Shown here piece after piece: positions 19,896 to 27,640 of a DNA stretch of 60,237 bases (positions within the stretch are counted from its first letter, which is position 1; each line of letters opens with the position of its first letter). A program made the translations under genes and the position numbers. Under the pieces are notes generated by a model that was given only the letters and a program-made list of their open reading frames with translations, did no database searches and was not told the DNA's origin. Source of the stretch: Chromatiales bacterium (GTDB lineage Bacteria > Pseudomonadota > Gammaproteobacteria > Chromatiales > Chromatiaceae). The stretch spans positions 1 to 60,237 of the forward strand of contig JAKSBX010000120.1 in the NCBI GenBank assembly GCA_022360905.1, in the 5' to 3' direction.

Positions 19896-20216
19896 ATGGT
19901 CGCCCATCTGGGCTGGAAGACCAAGCTGAGAGGTTTTCTGGACGGCAAGGGAGTGCTGGATGAGCGGGCCACCTTTGACCATACCCTGTGCGGTTTCGGT
20001 AAGTGGTATCACACTCATGGTAAGCACGAGTCGAGTCATATCAGCGAGATCAATCAGATCGAGAGGCCTCATAAAGAGCTACACGATCTGATCAAAACAA
20101 TCGCCGATCTGAAGCGAAGCGGTGACATGGCCGGTGCGGAACGGGAGTATGAACGGATTGGGCCGATGTCGGAGAATATCGTTAACCTGATGCGCGCTAT
20201 CAAAAACAAACTCTAA
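19896..20216 (+). CDS. CZB zinc-binding domain, severed from the chemoreceptor by an in-frame stop
   Basis: A 106-residue frame in the same phase as the preceding chemoreceptor, separated only by the TAG at 19881-19883 and four codons. It carries the chemoreceptor zinc-binding (CZB) pattern: HLGWKTKLRGFLDGKG, then DHTLCGFGKWYHTHG with the Cys ligand, then a later helix with RPHKELHDL. CZB domains are normally fused to the C-terminus of chemoreceptors or diguanylate cyclases. The ATG at 19896 has no good SD, so independent translation is doubtful. Either this is a recent nonsense mutation, stop-codon readthrough, a sequencing error, or a true split protein. Confidence 0.75.
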   Translation: MVAHLGWKTKLRGFLDGKGVLDERATFDHTLCGFGKWYHTHGKHESSHISEINQIERPHKELHDLIKTIADLKRSGDMAGAEREYERIGPMSENIVNLMRAIKNKL

Positions 20217-20689
20217 GTAAATCCAGCCTTCAGCCAGTGGGACCTAACTGTCTCGCTGGCTGAAGTTACCACCCCCCCTTCGAGCCGATCCCGGCTCAAT
20301 TGACAGAACCCTCCGCTATAGGCAGACTGAGACTGTCTCAATCACCTTCACTATGTTTCAACCTGGCGACTGAATGACTCCATTCAGGGCTTCAGGTATG
20401 CGCTGGATCAAGGCGAGGTTCGCACAGAATGGGGCTTCTTTTCATCGAGCGGGCTAATAAAATGCCCCTTGATGGGGTGGCCAGGCAGAGCTAAATGATT
20501 GCTGCTGCTCATTCTTGTGGGTGGTGAGAGACAGCTTCAAACAAACGGATTAGTATTAGGGTCAATTGGATCATGTGGAATCACACCCAACTGAGAATGG
20601 GGTTACCCGGTAACAAAAATTGTGCTGTCGCTTTGAGTTTGGCGTATTGAACCGCGCCATGAGCGTTCCTGATTGATACCAGTCCAGAT
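20217..20689. other. 473-base region upstream of the darA-like operon
   Basis: No gene is supported in either strand. Apart from the hairpin at 20228-20265 there is a small GC-rich hairpin near 20281-20296 and a CCCC-TTGAT-GGGG hairpin near 20464. The promoter of the darA-like operon should lie in the right half; I could not pick one with confidence. I see no LuxR-type lux-box palindrome. Confidence 0.4.
20228..20265 (+). terminator. Possible terminator after the chemoreceptor/CZB unit
   Basis: A perfect 10-base-pair inverted repeat (CTTCAGCCAG at 20228-20237 and CTGGCTGAAG at 20256-20265) with an 18-base loop, starting 12 bases after the CZB stop. No T-run follows, so Rho-independent action is uncertain. 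Confidence 0.45.
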
Positions 20690-21634
20690 ATGAAAAAGAT
20701 CCTCGTACTTCAATATTCGCAAACCGGCCAGTTGTCCCGCATTGTCGAGTCGATCAGTGCGCCACTGCAGGCCTCAGCCGGGATTGAGCTGAAAACCGAA
20801 ACCCTTCGTCCGGTAACCCCCTATCCGTTTCCCTGGCCGTTTTTCAGGTTTTTGGATGTTTTTCCCGAATGCGTCTATCTGGATGCTCCTGAGTTGATGC
20901 CGCTGCAGATTGATGCGGATTACGATGCGGATCTGGTGATCCTTGCCTATCAGGTCTGGTTTCTGGCCCCGGCACTGCCGATAACCGGCTTTCTGCAGAG
21001 CGAGCAGGGTAAGCGGTTGCTGAACGGTAAACCGGTGATCACTGTGATCGGTTGCCGCAATATGTGGACCCGGGCGCAAGAGACCATGAAGACCATGCTG
21101 GATGACTGTGGCGCCCGTTTAATTGATAATGTGGTACTGACGGATCAGGGCTCCTTGCTGGCCTCCTTCATTACCACCCCAAGATGGCTGTGGACGGGTA
21201 AAAAGGAGCCCTTCTGGGGATTTCCGGCCGCCGGTGTATCCGATCGGGATATCGAGGCCTGCTGCCGCTTCGGTCAGGCGATTGAGCAGGGGCTTGGCGA
21301 GGACGCAGAGCAGCCATTGTTACAGGGTCTGCAGGCTGTGGAAGCGGATGTGAGTCAAATTCAATCAGAAAAAGTGGGTTATCGTAGTTTTCTGATTTGG
21401 GGTAAGTTGTTACGCAGGATCGGCAAACAGGGCGACTCCAAACGGACACCTGTGCTGGCGGTCTATGTGGTATTTCTGATTCTGATGATTGTCACCGTGG
21501 TGCCGCTGAGCATGGTTCTCAAGGCGCTGTTGGCACCGCTGATGAAGCAAAGACACCAACAGATTAAAACATATTTTGAGGCGCCTTCCGGATCGGGGAG
21601 TGAGCGCATGGAAGAATTCGGTTGCGGTAAATGA
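20690..21634 (+). CDS. darA: DarA-like flavodoxin-fold enzyme of dialkylresorcinol synthesis, membrane-anchored
   Basis: A 314-residue protein of the family annotated as dialkylresorcinol condensing enzyme. It opens with a flavodoxin-type strand and phosphate loop, KKILVLQYSQTGQLSRI, and contains the strand LVILAYQVWFLAPALPI expected of an FMN-binding flavodoxin-like fold. In Pseudomonas and Photorhabdus DarA aromatises the cyclohexanedione formed by DarB. A C-terminal hydrophobic stretch at about residues 248-275 suggests membrane attachment. Its stop overlaps the darB start by 4 bases (ATGA). First gene of a four-gene plus-strand operon. Confidence 0.78.
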   Translation: MKKILVLQYSQTGQLSRIVESISAPLQASAGIELKTETLRPVTPYPFPWPFFRFLDVFPECVYLDAPELMPLQIDADYDADLVILAYQVWFLAPALPITGFLQSEQGKRLLNGKPVITVIGCRNMWTRAQETMKTMLDDCGARLIDNVVLTDQGSLLASFITTPRWLWTGKKEPFWGFPAAGVSDRDIEACCRFGQAIEQGLGEDAEQPLLQGLQAVEADVSQIQSEKVGYRSFLIWGKLLRRIGKQGDSKRTPVLAVYVVFLILMIVTVVPLSMVLKALLAPLMKQRHQQIKTYFEAPSGSGSERMEEFGCGK

Positions 21635-22779
21635 GGGCATACATAACCAATACGTCGGCGTTCCTGCCGAACCAGCCTGTTGAGAATGAGCAGATCGAGG
21701 ATGTGCTGGGCATGGTGGGCGGTAAACCTTCCCGTGCCAAGCGTCTGGTTTTGCGCAGTAACGGCATCAAGCAGCGCTATTACGCGATCGACCCTGAGAG
21801 TGGCGAACTGAGCCACAGCAATGCAGAGATGACAGCGCTCTGCGTGCGGAAGCTGTTCGCCTCCGAGGCGGAACTCGATCAGATGCAGTGTCTGGTTTCA
21901 GGTACCTCCATTCCGGATCAGGTGATGCCAGGCCATGGGCTGATGGTGCATGGGGAACTGGGTAATCAGTGTTGCGAGGTCATCTCCACATCCGGGATCT
22001 GCCTGAGTGGTGCCGCAGCGCTGAAATATGCCTATCTGGCGGTAAAAAGCGGCGAGTTCAAACAAGCGGTCTCCACCGGCTCGGAGCTGGTTTCGCCGGT
22101 GTTGCGGGCCAGTCACTTCGAAGGGGAGTCGAAGTACAAAATCGAAAACCTGAAGAAAAATCCGGAGATCGCCTTCGAGAAGGATTTTCTGCGCTGGATG
22201 CTATCCGACGGCGCCGGCGCCTTTCGTGTCGAAAGCGAGCCCAACCAGCGGGCGGAACAACCGGTCGTGGAGATCGAATGGATTGAGATCTACTCCTATG
22301 CGAATGAGCTGGAGACCTGCATGTACTCAGGCGCGGAAAAGCTGGAGGACGGTGGCCTGGAGAGTTGGAAGCTCTACACTCAGCAGGGATTGATCGATCA
22401 CTCGGTGATGAGCATCAAGCAGGACGTCAAGCTGCTGAACGAGAACATCGTACCCATGGCGGTCAAGGAGACCCTCAAGCGGGTGATCGCCAAAACCGGT
22501 CTGCAGGCTGATCAGGTGGACTATTTTCTGCCCCACATCTCCTCCATGTATTTCGATGAGAAGGTCTATGAGGCGCTGGTGGAGCTCGATTTCGAGATTC
22601 CCCGTGAGCGCTGGTTCACCAATCTGACCACCCGGGGCAATACCGGCTCCGCCTCGATCTACATCATGCTGGATGAGCTGCTAAAATCCGGGCGCCTGAA
22701 AAGCGGTGAGCGGTTGCTCTGCTTTGTCCCGGAAAGTGGGCGCTTTTCCAGTTCATTCATGTTATTGAGCGTGGTATGA
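21631..22779 (+). CDS. darB: DarB-like beta-ketoacyl-ACP synthase III
   Basis: A 382-residue ketosynthase III homologue. DarB joins and cyclises two fatty-acid-derived chains into a dialkylcyclohexanedione, the precursor of dialkylresorcinols. The catalytic triad of the KAS III fold is visible: Cys124 in ISTSGICLSGAAAL, His302 in FLPHISSMY, and Asn337 in TRGNTGSASI. It is longer than FabH (about 317), with an insertion around residues 205-275 (including IYSYANELETCMYSGAEKL), as in the DarB subgroup. Translationally coupled to darA upstream and to the unknown gene downstream by ATGA overlaps. Confidence 0.82.
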   Translation: MRAYITNTSAFLPNQPVENEQIEDVLGMVGGKPSRAKRLVLRSNGIKQRYYAIDPESGELSHSNAEMTALCVRKLFASEAELDQMQCLVSGTSIPDQVMPGHGLMVHGELGNQCCEVISTSGICLSGAAALKYAYLAVKSGEFKQAVSTGSELVSPVLRASHFEGESKYKIENLKKNPEIAFEKDFLRWMLSDGAGAFRVESEPNQRAEQPVVEIEWIEIYSYANELETCMYSGAEKLEDGGLESWKLYTQQGLIDHSVMSIKQDVKLLNENIVPMAVKETLKRVIAKTGLQADQVDYFLPHISSMYFDEKVYEALVELDFEIPRERWFTNLTTRGNTGSASIYIMLDELLKSGRLKSGERLLCFVPESGRFSSSFMLLSVV

Positions 22780-23183
22780 AGATCAAAGACATTCCGCAGG
22801 ACAAAGCAGGATCGCTGGCTGGAGAGACCAAGGTGATCTATGCGGAATCGGACTCCGGCCGGATCGAGTCGTCCGAGACCAGTGGCTGGGAGGTTGAAGA
22901 GATTGTACTCGGCCAAGCGCTGGATGAGATCAAGCGCCTCACCGAGGACGCCTATCAGCGGGCCAAGCAGGGAAAGACCTCGGCTTTGGAATTTCATATG
23001 TATCATCAGCGCATGGACCTGCCGATGCTCGCCCAGGCGATGGGACGCTTTCAATGGATGGTGAAACGGGACTTTTCACCGCAACGCTTTGCCAAGCTCT
23101 CAGCCGAGAAGCTGGACGGTTATGCCGAAGTACTGGGTATCGATCGAGATAGATTAAAACAACTACCTGAAACGTATGAATAA
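22776..23183 (+). CDS. Unknown protein of the dialkylresorcinol-like operon
   Basis: A soluble 135-residue protein that I do not recognise. There is no signal peptide or membrane segment. The first 40 residues are polar and probably flexible; the rest is predicted helical, with EEIVLGQALDEIKRLTEDA and a conserved-looking FHMYHQRMDLPMLAQAMG segment followed by KRDFSPQRFAKLSAEKL. It overlaps darB by 4 bases and the next gene by 8, so it is embedded in a tightly coupled operon and probably acts in the same pathway. It could be an adaptor or chaperone for the acyltransferase downstream; that is a guess. Confidence 0.7.
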   Translation: MKIKDIPQDKAGSLAGETKVIYAESDSGRIESSETSGWEVEEIVLGQALDEIKRLTEDAYQRAKQGKTSALEFHMYHQRMDLPMLAQAMGRFQWMVKRDFSPQRFAKLSAEKLDGYAEVLGIDRDRLKQLPETYE

Positions 23184-24177
23184 ACCACTCGAGCACCGGC
23201 ATGCGGCGCATTGTGAGACAGGGGTCATGTCCGCCATGCTTCGCTATCATGGATTGGATGTGTCCGAACCGATGGCCTTCGGCCTGGCAAGCGGCCTGAC
23301 CTATGCCTATATCCCGATGGTGAAGATCAACGGTATGCCGCTGATTGCCTATCGAACCCCTCCTCGGATGATCATCCGTGCCCTCTCCCGGCGGATCGGT
23401 GGCCTGAAGATGGCATTTCAGAAATTTCGCAAACCGGCCCAGGGAGAGGCTGCGCTCGACCGGCTGTTGGATGATGGGCGGATTGTCGGGCTGCAGACCT
23501 CGGTCTTCTTTCTGCCCTATTTTCCCGAGGATATGCGTTTCCATTTCAATGCCCACAATCTGCTGGTCTACGGTCGCGAGGGTGAAGCCTTCCAGGTCAG
23601 TGATCCGGTGTTTTCCCATCTGGTGACGGTGGACCGGCCGAGTCTGAGCAAGGCGCGCTTTGCCAAAGGCGCTCTGGCCCCCAAAGGTCTACTCTACTAC
23701 CCGGCCGAGGTGCCGGCGGAAATCGATTTCAAAACTGTGCTGCCGAAGGCGATCCGTTTCACCGCCAAGATCAATGGCAACCGAAGTCCGGTGCCGATTG
23801 CCGGCTCGAAGGGTGTTCAGCGGGTGGCAAGAAATATCCGCAAACTGGTCGATGCCGAGGAGCGTTACGCCCATCTCTATCTCGGCCATATTGTGCGCAT
23901 GCAGGAAGAGATCGGTACCGGTGGTGGCGGTTTTCGCTTCATGTATGCGGCTTTCCTGCAGGAGGCGGCGGAGATTCTGGCCTCGGATCAGCTGGCTGAA
24001 GCCGCCGATGAGATGTCGTCGATCGGCGATGAGTGGCGTCTGTTTGCCCTGATGTGTGCGCGTAAGAGCAAAGCCCGCTATGACGACACCTTCGACTCAA
24101 TCGCCGACCAGCTGGATAAGATCGCCCAGCGTGAAGGGGCCCTTTTTACTCAACTCAGTGCTTTAGAATCAAAGTAA
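23176..24177 (+). CDS. BtrH N-terminal-domain protein (acyl-ACP transferase-like)
   Basis: A 333-residue protein related to BtrH, the butirosin enzyme that moves an acyl group from an acyl carrier protein to an amine. The N-terminal half has the BtrH pattern: HRHAAHCETGVMSAMLRYHG with Cys13 as likely nucleophile, then EPMAFGLASGLTYAYIP, and a histidine in FHFNAHNLLVYG. The C-terminal part (about 215-330) is helical and matches the DUF4872-like extension. Similar genes occur in flexirubin-type clusters. Its last 23 bases overlap the end of the convergent ketosynthase-like gene. Confidence 0.8.
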   Translation: MNKPLEHRHAAHCETGVMSAMLRYHGLDVSEPMAFGLASGLTYAYIPMVKINGMPLIAYRTPPRMIIRALSRRIGGLKMAFQKFRKPAQGEAALDRLLDDGRIVGLQTSVFFLPYFPEDMRFHFNAHNLLVYGREGEAFQVSDPVFSHLVTVDRPSLSKARFAKGALAPKGLLYYPAEVPAEIDFKTVLPKAIRFTAKINGNRSPVPIAGSKGVQRVARNIRKLVDAEERYAHLYLGHIVRMQEEIGTGGGGFRFMYAAFLQEAAEILASDQLAEAADEMSSIGDEWRLFALMCARKSKARYDDTFDSIADQLDKIAQREGALFTQLSALESK

Positions 24178-25024
24178 CGGTCAATCGGTCACTGCCGGCA
24201 GTACCGTTCAACATCCCCAGGCGCTCGCCAGGTTGAGCGCCATCGAGCCAGCGTTGCAGGTAGTCTGCATTTTGTGTCAGGTAGTGCCCCCGGCTTCGAG
24301 TGACGAGCCTCTCTCCTGGTAGTTGAAAGTCGCCTACTGCAGAATCCTGGAAGAAATCCCCGAGCAGGTGGTGGCTGATCTGACGCTCATGGAAAAAATC
24401 CGCGACTCGACGGCTATCCCGTATCGGTCCGCAGTATTCGATTGTGGCAAGCGCGGATTCCTGCTGCTGAGGGTGGCCGCAATGGAACCAGAAACTGCCT
24501 TCAGCCAGCGGGGTTGCCGGAGACATACTCAAGCGCTGCCGGTGCTGATCCGGATTGTTGGGAACCTCATCCACGGTGCCAAGCAGGATCGGCGATGGAT
24601 CGCTGTGTTGTAAACTGCCGGCAACCTGGATCCCTGCCTCAAGCGAGCAGTGGTCCCTGGATACGCTGATCGCCTGCCCATGGATACCCAGGGTGACACA
24701 GATATGGTAGGCGGTCGAGTTGTTGACGGTATTGATGAAACCGATCGGGTTGGGCAGGGTACCGCTGGCAAAGATCTGCTCACTATTGAGGATGGTACTG
24801 TTGAGGTTGGCATCGCCGCTGGCCAATACCAGATGTGTCCCAGGGTGGAGCTCGTGACTGGCGGGTATATGGGAGAAACCCAGCAGACTGAGCTGGGTGA
24901 GCCGGTCTGAACGGCGCGGCAGCTTGTAGGGTAGCGCCTTGAGCCGATCATTCAGCTTGGGCAGCTGTTGTTCAACAGTATGGCGAAAGCCGCCATAGGC
25001 AAATAGGGGCAGGTTCAAATCCAT
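24155..25024 (-). CDS. Half-length ketosynthase-like protein (chain-length-factor type)
   Basis: A 289-residue protein resembling only the N-terminal half of a beta-ketoacyl synthase. The segment NPIGFINTVNNSTAYHICVT corresponds to the conserved region before the active site. Where the catalytic cysteine normally sits, the sequence reads ISVSRDHCSLEAG; the best alignment puts Arg at the nucleophile position and a Cys three residues later. The second half with the two catalytic histidines is missing. This suggests a structural or chain-length partner of the intact ketosynthase upstream, as in aryl-polyene and type II polyketide pairs. Starts in the TAATG overlap with that gene; its 3' end overlaps the BtrH-like gene. 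Confidence 0.72.
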   Translation of the reverse strand: MDLNLPLFAYGGFRHTVEQQLPKLNDRLKALPYKLPRRSDRLTQLSLLGFSHIPASHELHPGTHLVLASGDANLNSTILNSEQIFASGTLPNPIGFINTVNNSTAYHICVTLGIHGQAISVSRDHCSLEAGIQVAGSLQHSDPSPILLGTVDEVPNNPDQHRQRLSMSPATPLAEGSFWFHCGHPQQQESALATIEYCGPIRDSRRVADFFHERQISHHLLGDFFQDSAVGDFQLPGERLVTRSRGHYLTQNADYLQRWLDGAQPGERLGMLNGTAGSDRLTVTLILKH

Positions 25025-26172
25025 TAGACCTTTTCCACAATGAGTACGGTATTGCTACCGCCAAATCCAAAATAGTTGAGTAGATAGACACCATCCCTGG
25101 CGTCAAGATCCTCATTCAATGGGGTTAGAGGCAGTTCCGGGTCGGGGGTTTCAAAATTGGGCGTTTTGGGCACATACCCCTGTTCAAGCGCCTCGGCAAA
25201 CAGAATCAGTTCCAGCGTACCGCAAGCCCCAAGGGTATGGCCGACATAGGGCTTGATGGCGGTGATCGGTGGTATTTCGTCTGGAAACGCGGCGACAATC
25301 CCCTTCGATTCCGAGATATCGTTCATATAGGTCGCGGTGCCATGGGTTTTGATCGCCAGTACCTCGGATTTGCCGATACCGGTATCGCGCAGTGCATTCT
25401 CCAGCGTCTGGGCGATGGTCGAACCATCCGGATTCGAGGTGGTGATACTGTATGGGTCAAAACAGCTGCCACCACCGCAGAGCATTAGAGAAGTTGTCGA
25501 TTTCTTAGCGTTGCTGATGACCACCGCGGAACAGGACTCGCCGAGGATGATGCCATCACGGTTTTTATCGAAGGGTGCAATACGTTGTTCGGCGATCAGC
25601 TGCAGGCCGGCGAATCCGTTGATGGTGGTCTCATTGTAGAGTTCGATACCCACCACCAACGCATGTTCATAGTGACCCTGTTGCAACATGTTATGGGCCA
25701 GCAGCATGGCATTGGCGCTGGAGGTGCAGGCCGAGTTGATGTTGAAAGGTTCGCTATCGATACCAAACCGCCGGCAGATCGATTCGCCAAGCCGGTTGTA
25801 GCCGGTAAAAGGCATCGGCACTGCCGATGGATCCCCGGCCACAAGTTTCTGGTTGTAGTCGATTTCACTATCGCGCAGGTCGTAGGAGGATGAGCCGATG
25901 AACAGCCCGGTCTGTCTGATCTCGGCCGGGCTCAGCTGACTTCTCTGCAAAGCCCTTTCGATGACCTCAAACAGAATCCGCTCGGTTCGATCCAGTTCGT
26001 CAAACCGGTTATCGATCGAATAGTAGGGGAGCTGCAGTGCGGTGGAATCGAGTTGCAGTGTGGGCGGTCCAAATTGCCCTGCTGCGCCTCCATCGCCCGA
26101 CGAATTGCTCAGTGATTCGCCGAGGTGGGATGCGCAGGCATATCCTATGATGGGAAGCTTAGCTGACTCCAT
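25024..26172 (-). CDS. Beta-ketoacyl-ACP synthase (FabF/FabB-like)
   Basis: A 382-residue condensing enzyme with a complete catalytic triad: Cys149 in NINSACTSSANAML, His277 in IKTHGTATYMND and His312 in IKPYVGHTLGACGT. It decarboxylates malonyl-ACP and elongates an acyl chain. The region between has the usual MNRDGIILGES-like stretch (FDKNRDGIILGESC). I chose the ATG at 26172, 5 bases after the acyl carrier protein stop; a start at 26244 would lie inside that gene. It is the obvious partner of the half ketosynthase downstream. Confidence 0.88.
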   Translation of the reverse strand: MESAKLPIIGYACASHLGESLSNSSGDGGAAGQFGPPTLQLDSTALQLPYYSIDNRFDELDRTERILFEVIERALQRSQLSPAEIRQTGLFIGSSSYDLRDSEIDYNQKLVAGDPSAVPMPFTGYNRLGESICRRFGIDSEPFNINSACTSSANAMLLAHNMLQQGHYEHALVVGIELYNETTINGFAGLQLIAEQRIAPFDKNRDGIILGESCSAVVISNAKKSTTSLMLCGGGSCFDPYSITTSNPDGSTIAQTLENALRDTGIGKSEVLAIKTHGTATYMNDISESKGIVAAFPDEIPPITAIKPYVGHTLGACGTLELILFAEALEQGYVPKTPNFETPDPELPLTPLNEDLDARDGVYLLNYFGFGGSNTVLIVEKV

Positions 26173-26176
26173 GTCC

Positions 26177-26446
26177 TTACTCTGGGCGTAAATGGTCCGC
26201 CAGGTTGTTGATGGTGGCAAGAATCTCTCTTGATTCGGCGTCATTCTGGATGTGTACGCCGTAACGGTTTTTGATGGTGACTATGACTTGAAGCATATCG
26301 ATGGAATCGAGTCCAAAGCGGGCCTCCGGCCCGGCCAGATATTCGTCATCCTCGATATCCTGAGGATCGAAATCATCCAACCGGCATTCATCAACGATCA
26401 TCTGTTTGAGTTCCTGTTTGAACTGTGTATCCGTTGAACCTTTCAT
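26177..26446 (-). CDS. Acyl carrier protein
   Basis: An 89-residue acyl carrier protein with the phosphopantetheine attachment site at Ser48 in FGLDSIDMLQ. This is a specialised ACP: it is unlike the housekeeping AcpP in having an extended, acidic N-terminus and a RFGLDSID motif like those of aryl-polyene and flexirubin clusters. It starts in a TAATG overlap with the ABC permease and is followed within 4 bases by the ketosynthase, so it is the likely carrier for the chain made and released in this locus. Confidence 0.88.
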   Translation of the reverse strand: MKGSTDTQFKQELKQMIVDECRLDDFDPQDIEDDEYLAGPEARFGLDSIDMLQVIVTIKNRYGVHIQNDAESREILATINNLADHLRPE

Positions 26447-27636
26447 TATTTGATTTCCGTCAGGCCTTTATATGAATGGAGTGAAAGTAAAAACAAACAG
26501 CCGGAGAATGCCAACAACTTGAGGATCTCGGGCCCGGCCATGGCCCATCCGCCCTCTCTCAAAAGGATGGAGAAGAAGCCTTCCAACGCCCAGTTCATGG
26601 GTGACAGGGCGGCGATCTGTTGCATCAGTTCAGGCATTACAAAAGTCGGTACCATGATACCACCAATGGCGGCCAGAATAAGGTTACTGATTCCGCCAAG
26701 CGTGGTCGCCTGCTCGGTGGTCTTGGCCTGGGTGGCGATCAGCAAGGCGAAACTGATTGCCGACAGGCTGGTGGCGATGATTAACGGCAGCAGCAACCAG
26801 CTCTGCCCGGTGAGTTGCAGTCCCTCACCGGTCAGTAGTGGTACCAGGTGGATACCGACCAGTAGCATCAGCAGCGCCTGAATCAGATTGATTCCCAGGT
26901 AGGGAATCAGCTTGCCGATCAGCAGGTAGCTGCGGGGTACCGGCAGGGTCTGTAGGCGATGCAGTGTGCCTTGCTGTCTTTCTGTCAATAGGGTTGTCGA
27001 AATCGGCAGTACCACAAAAAACATCGCAAAGATCAGCCAGGCGGGAACGCTCTGCTGAACTGAATTGGGCTGGGACTTCGTTTCGGTGCCGTGGGTCTCT
27101 GTGACTACCAGGGATCTGCCCAGCAGGTGGTCGACCCGTTGCTGGCGTTCTGTATCGCTGAGATCGTCATGTTTGAACAACTGATTGACCTGATAGGCCC
27201 CGAGGGCCTGTCGCACGGCACCCAGGATCGAACGGCGCATTGAGCTGGGGAGGGTGGCGGCATAGAGGATCCGCAGCTTTTCGCTGCGCTCGGTCACTGG
27301 CGCTTGGATGATCTTGGCGAACCGGGCGGGTAGCATGACGCCAGCGATGATCTCTCCCTGTTGCAGGGCGCGGCTCAATTGTGCGGCGCTTTCGAAGTGC
27401 TCAACCCGGGTCCCTTCAAGTTGTTGGAAGTGTTGGCTCAACTCCCCGTCGTTGTAGTTGTCGGCGGCCATCCAAAGACCCACTTTAGGGCGGTCCTTGG
27501 ACTCGCCGCTCATCCGGTCTTGCAGCGCCAGTGACATGATCAGAATGAACACAATCGGTAGCAGGAACAGCACCAGCAGGGCATGAATATCCCGGGAGAC
27601 CAGTAAAAGCTCTTTTTTAATCACCGCATACAACAT
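26446..27636 (-). CDS. ABC-2 type transporter permease
   Basis: A 396-residue permease of the ABC-2 (YhhJ/NatB-like) type. One membrane segment lies near the N-terminus (ALLVLFLLPIVFILIMSLAL), a large periplasmic domain (about 45-195) follows, and five segments fill the C-terminal half. This layout is common in exporters of lipids, polyketides and antibiotics. The ATG lies 4 bases after the ATPase stop and its own stop overlaps the acyl carrier protein start, tying the exporter to the lipid pathway. Confidence 0.88.
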   Translation of the reverse strand: MLYAVIKKELLLVSRDIHALLVLFLLPIVFILIMSLALQDRMSGESKDRPKVGLWMAADNYNDGELSQHFQQLEGTRVEHFESAAQLSRALQQGEIIAGVMLPARFAKIIQAPVTERSEKLRILYAATLPSSMRRSILGAVRQALGAYQVNQLFKHDDLSDTERQQRVDHLLGRSLVVTETHGTETKSQPNSVQQSVPAWLIFAMFFVVLPISTTLLTERQQGTLHRLQTLPVPRSYLLIGKLIPYLGINLIQALLMLLVGIHLVPLLTGEGLQLTGQSWLLLPLIIATSLSAISFALLIATQAKTTEQATTLGGISNLILAAIGGIMVPTFVMPELMQQIAALSPMNWALEGFFSILLREGGWAMAGPEILKLLAFSGCLFLLSLHSYKGLTEIK

Positions 27637-27640
27637 GGAT

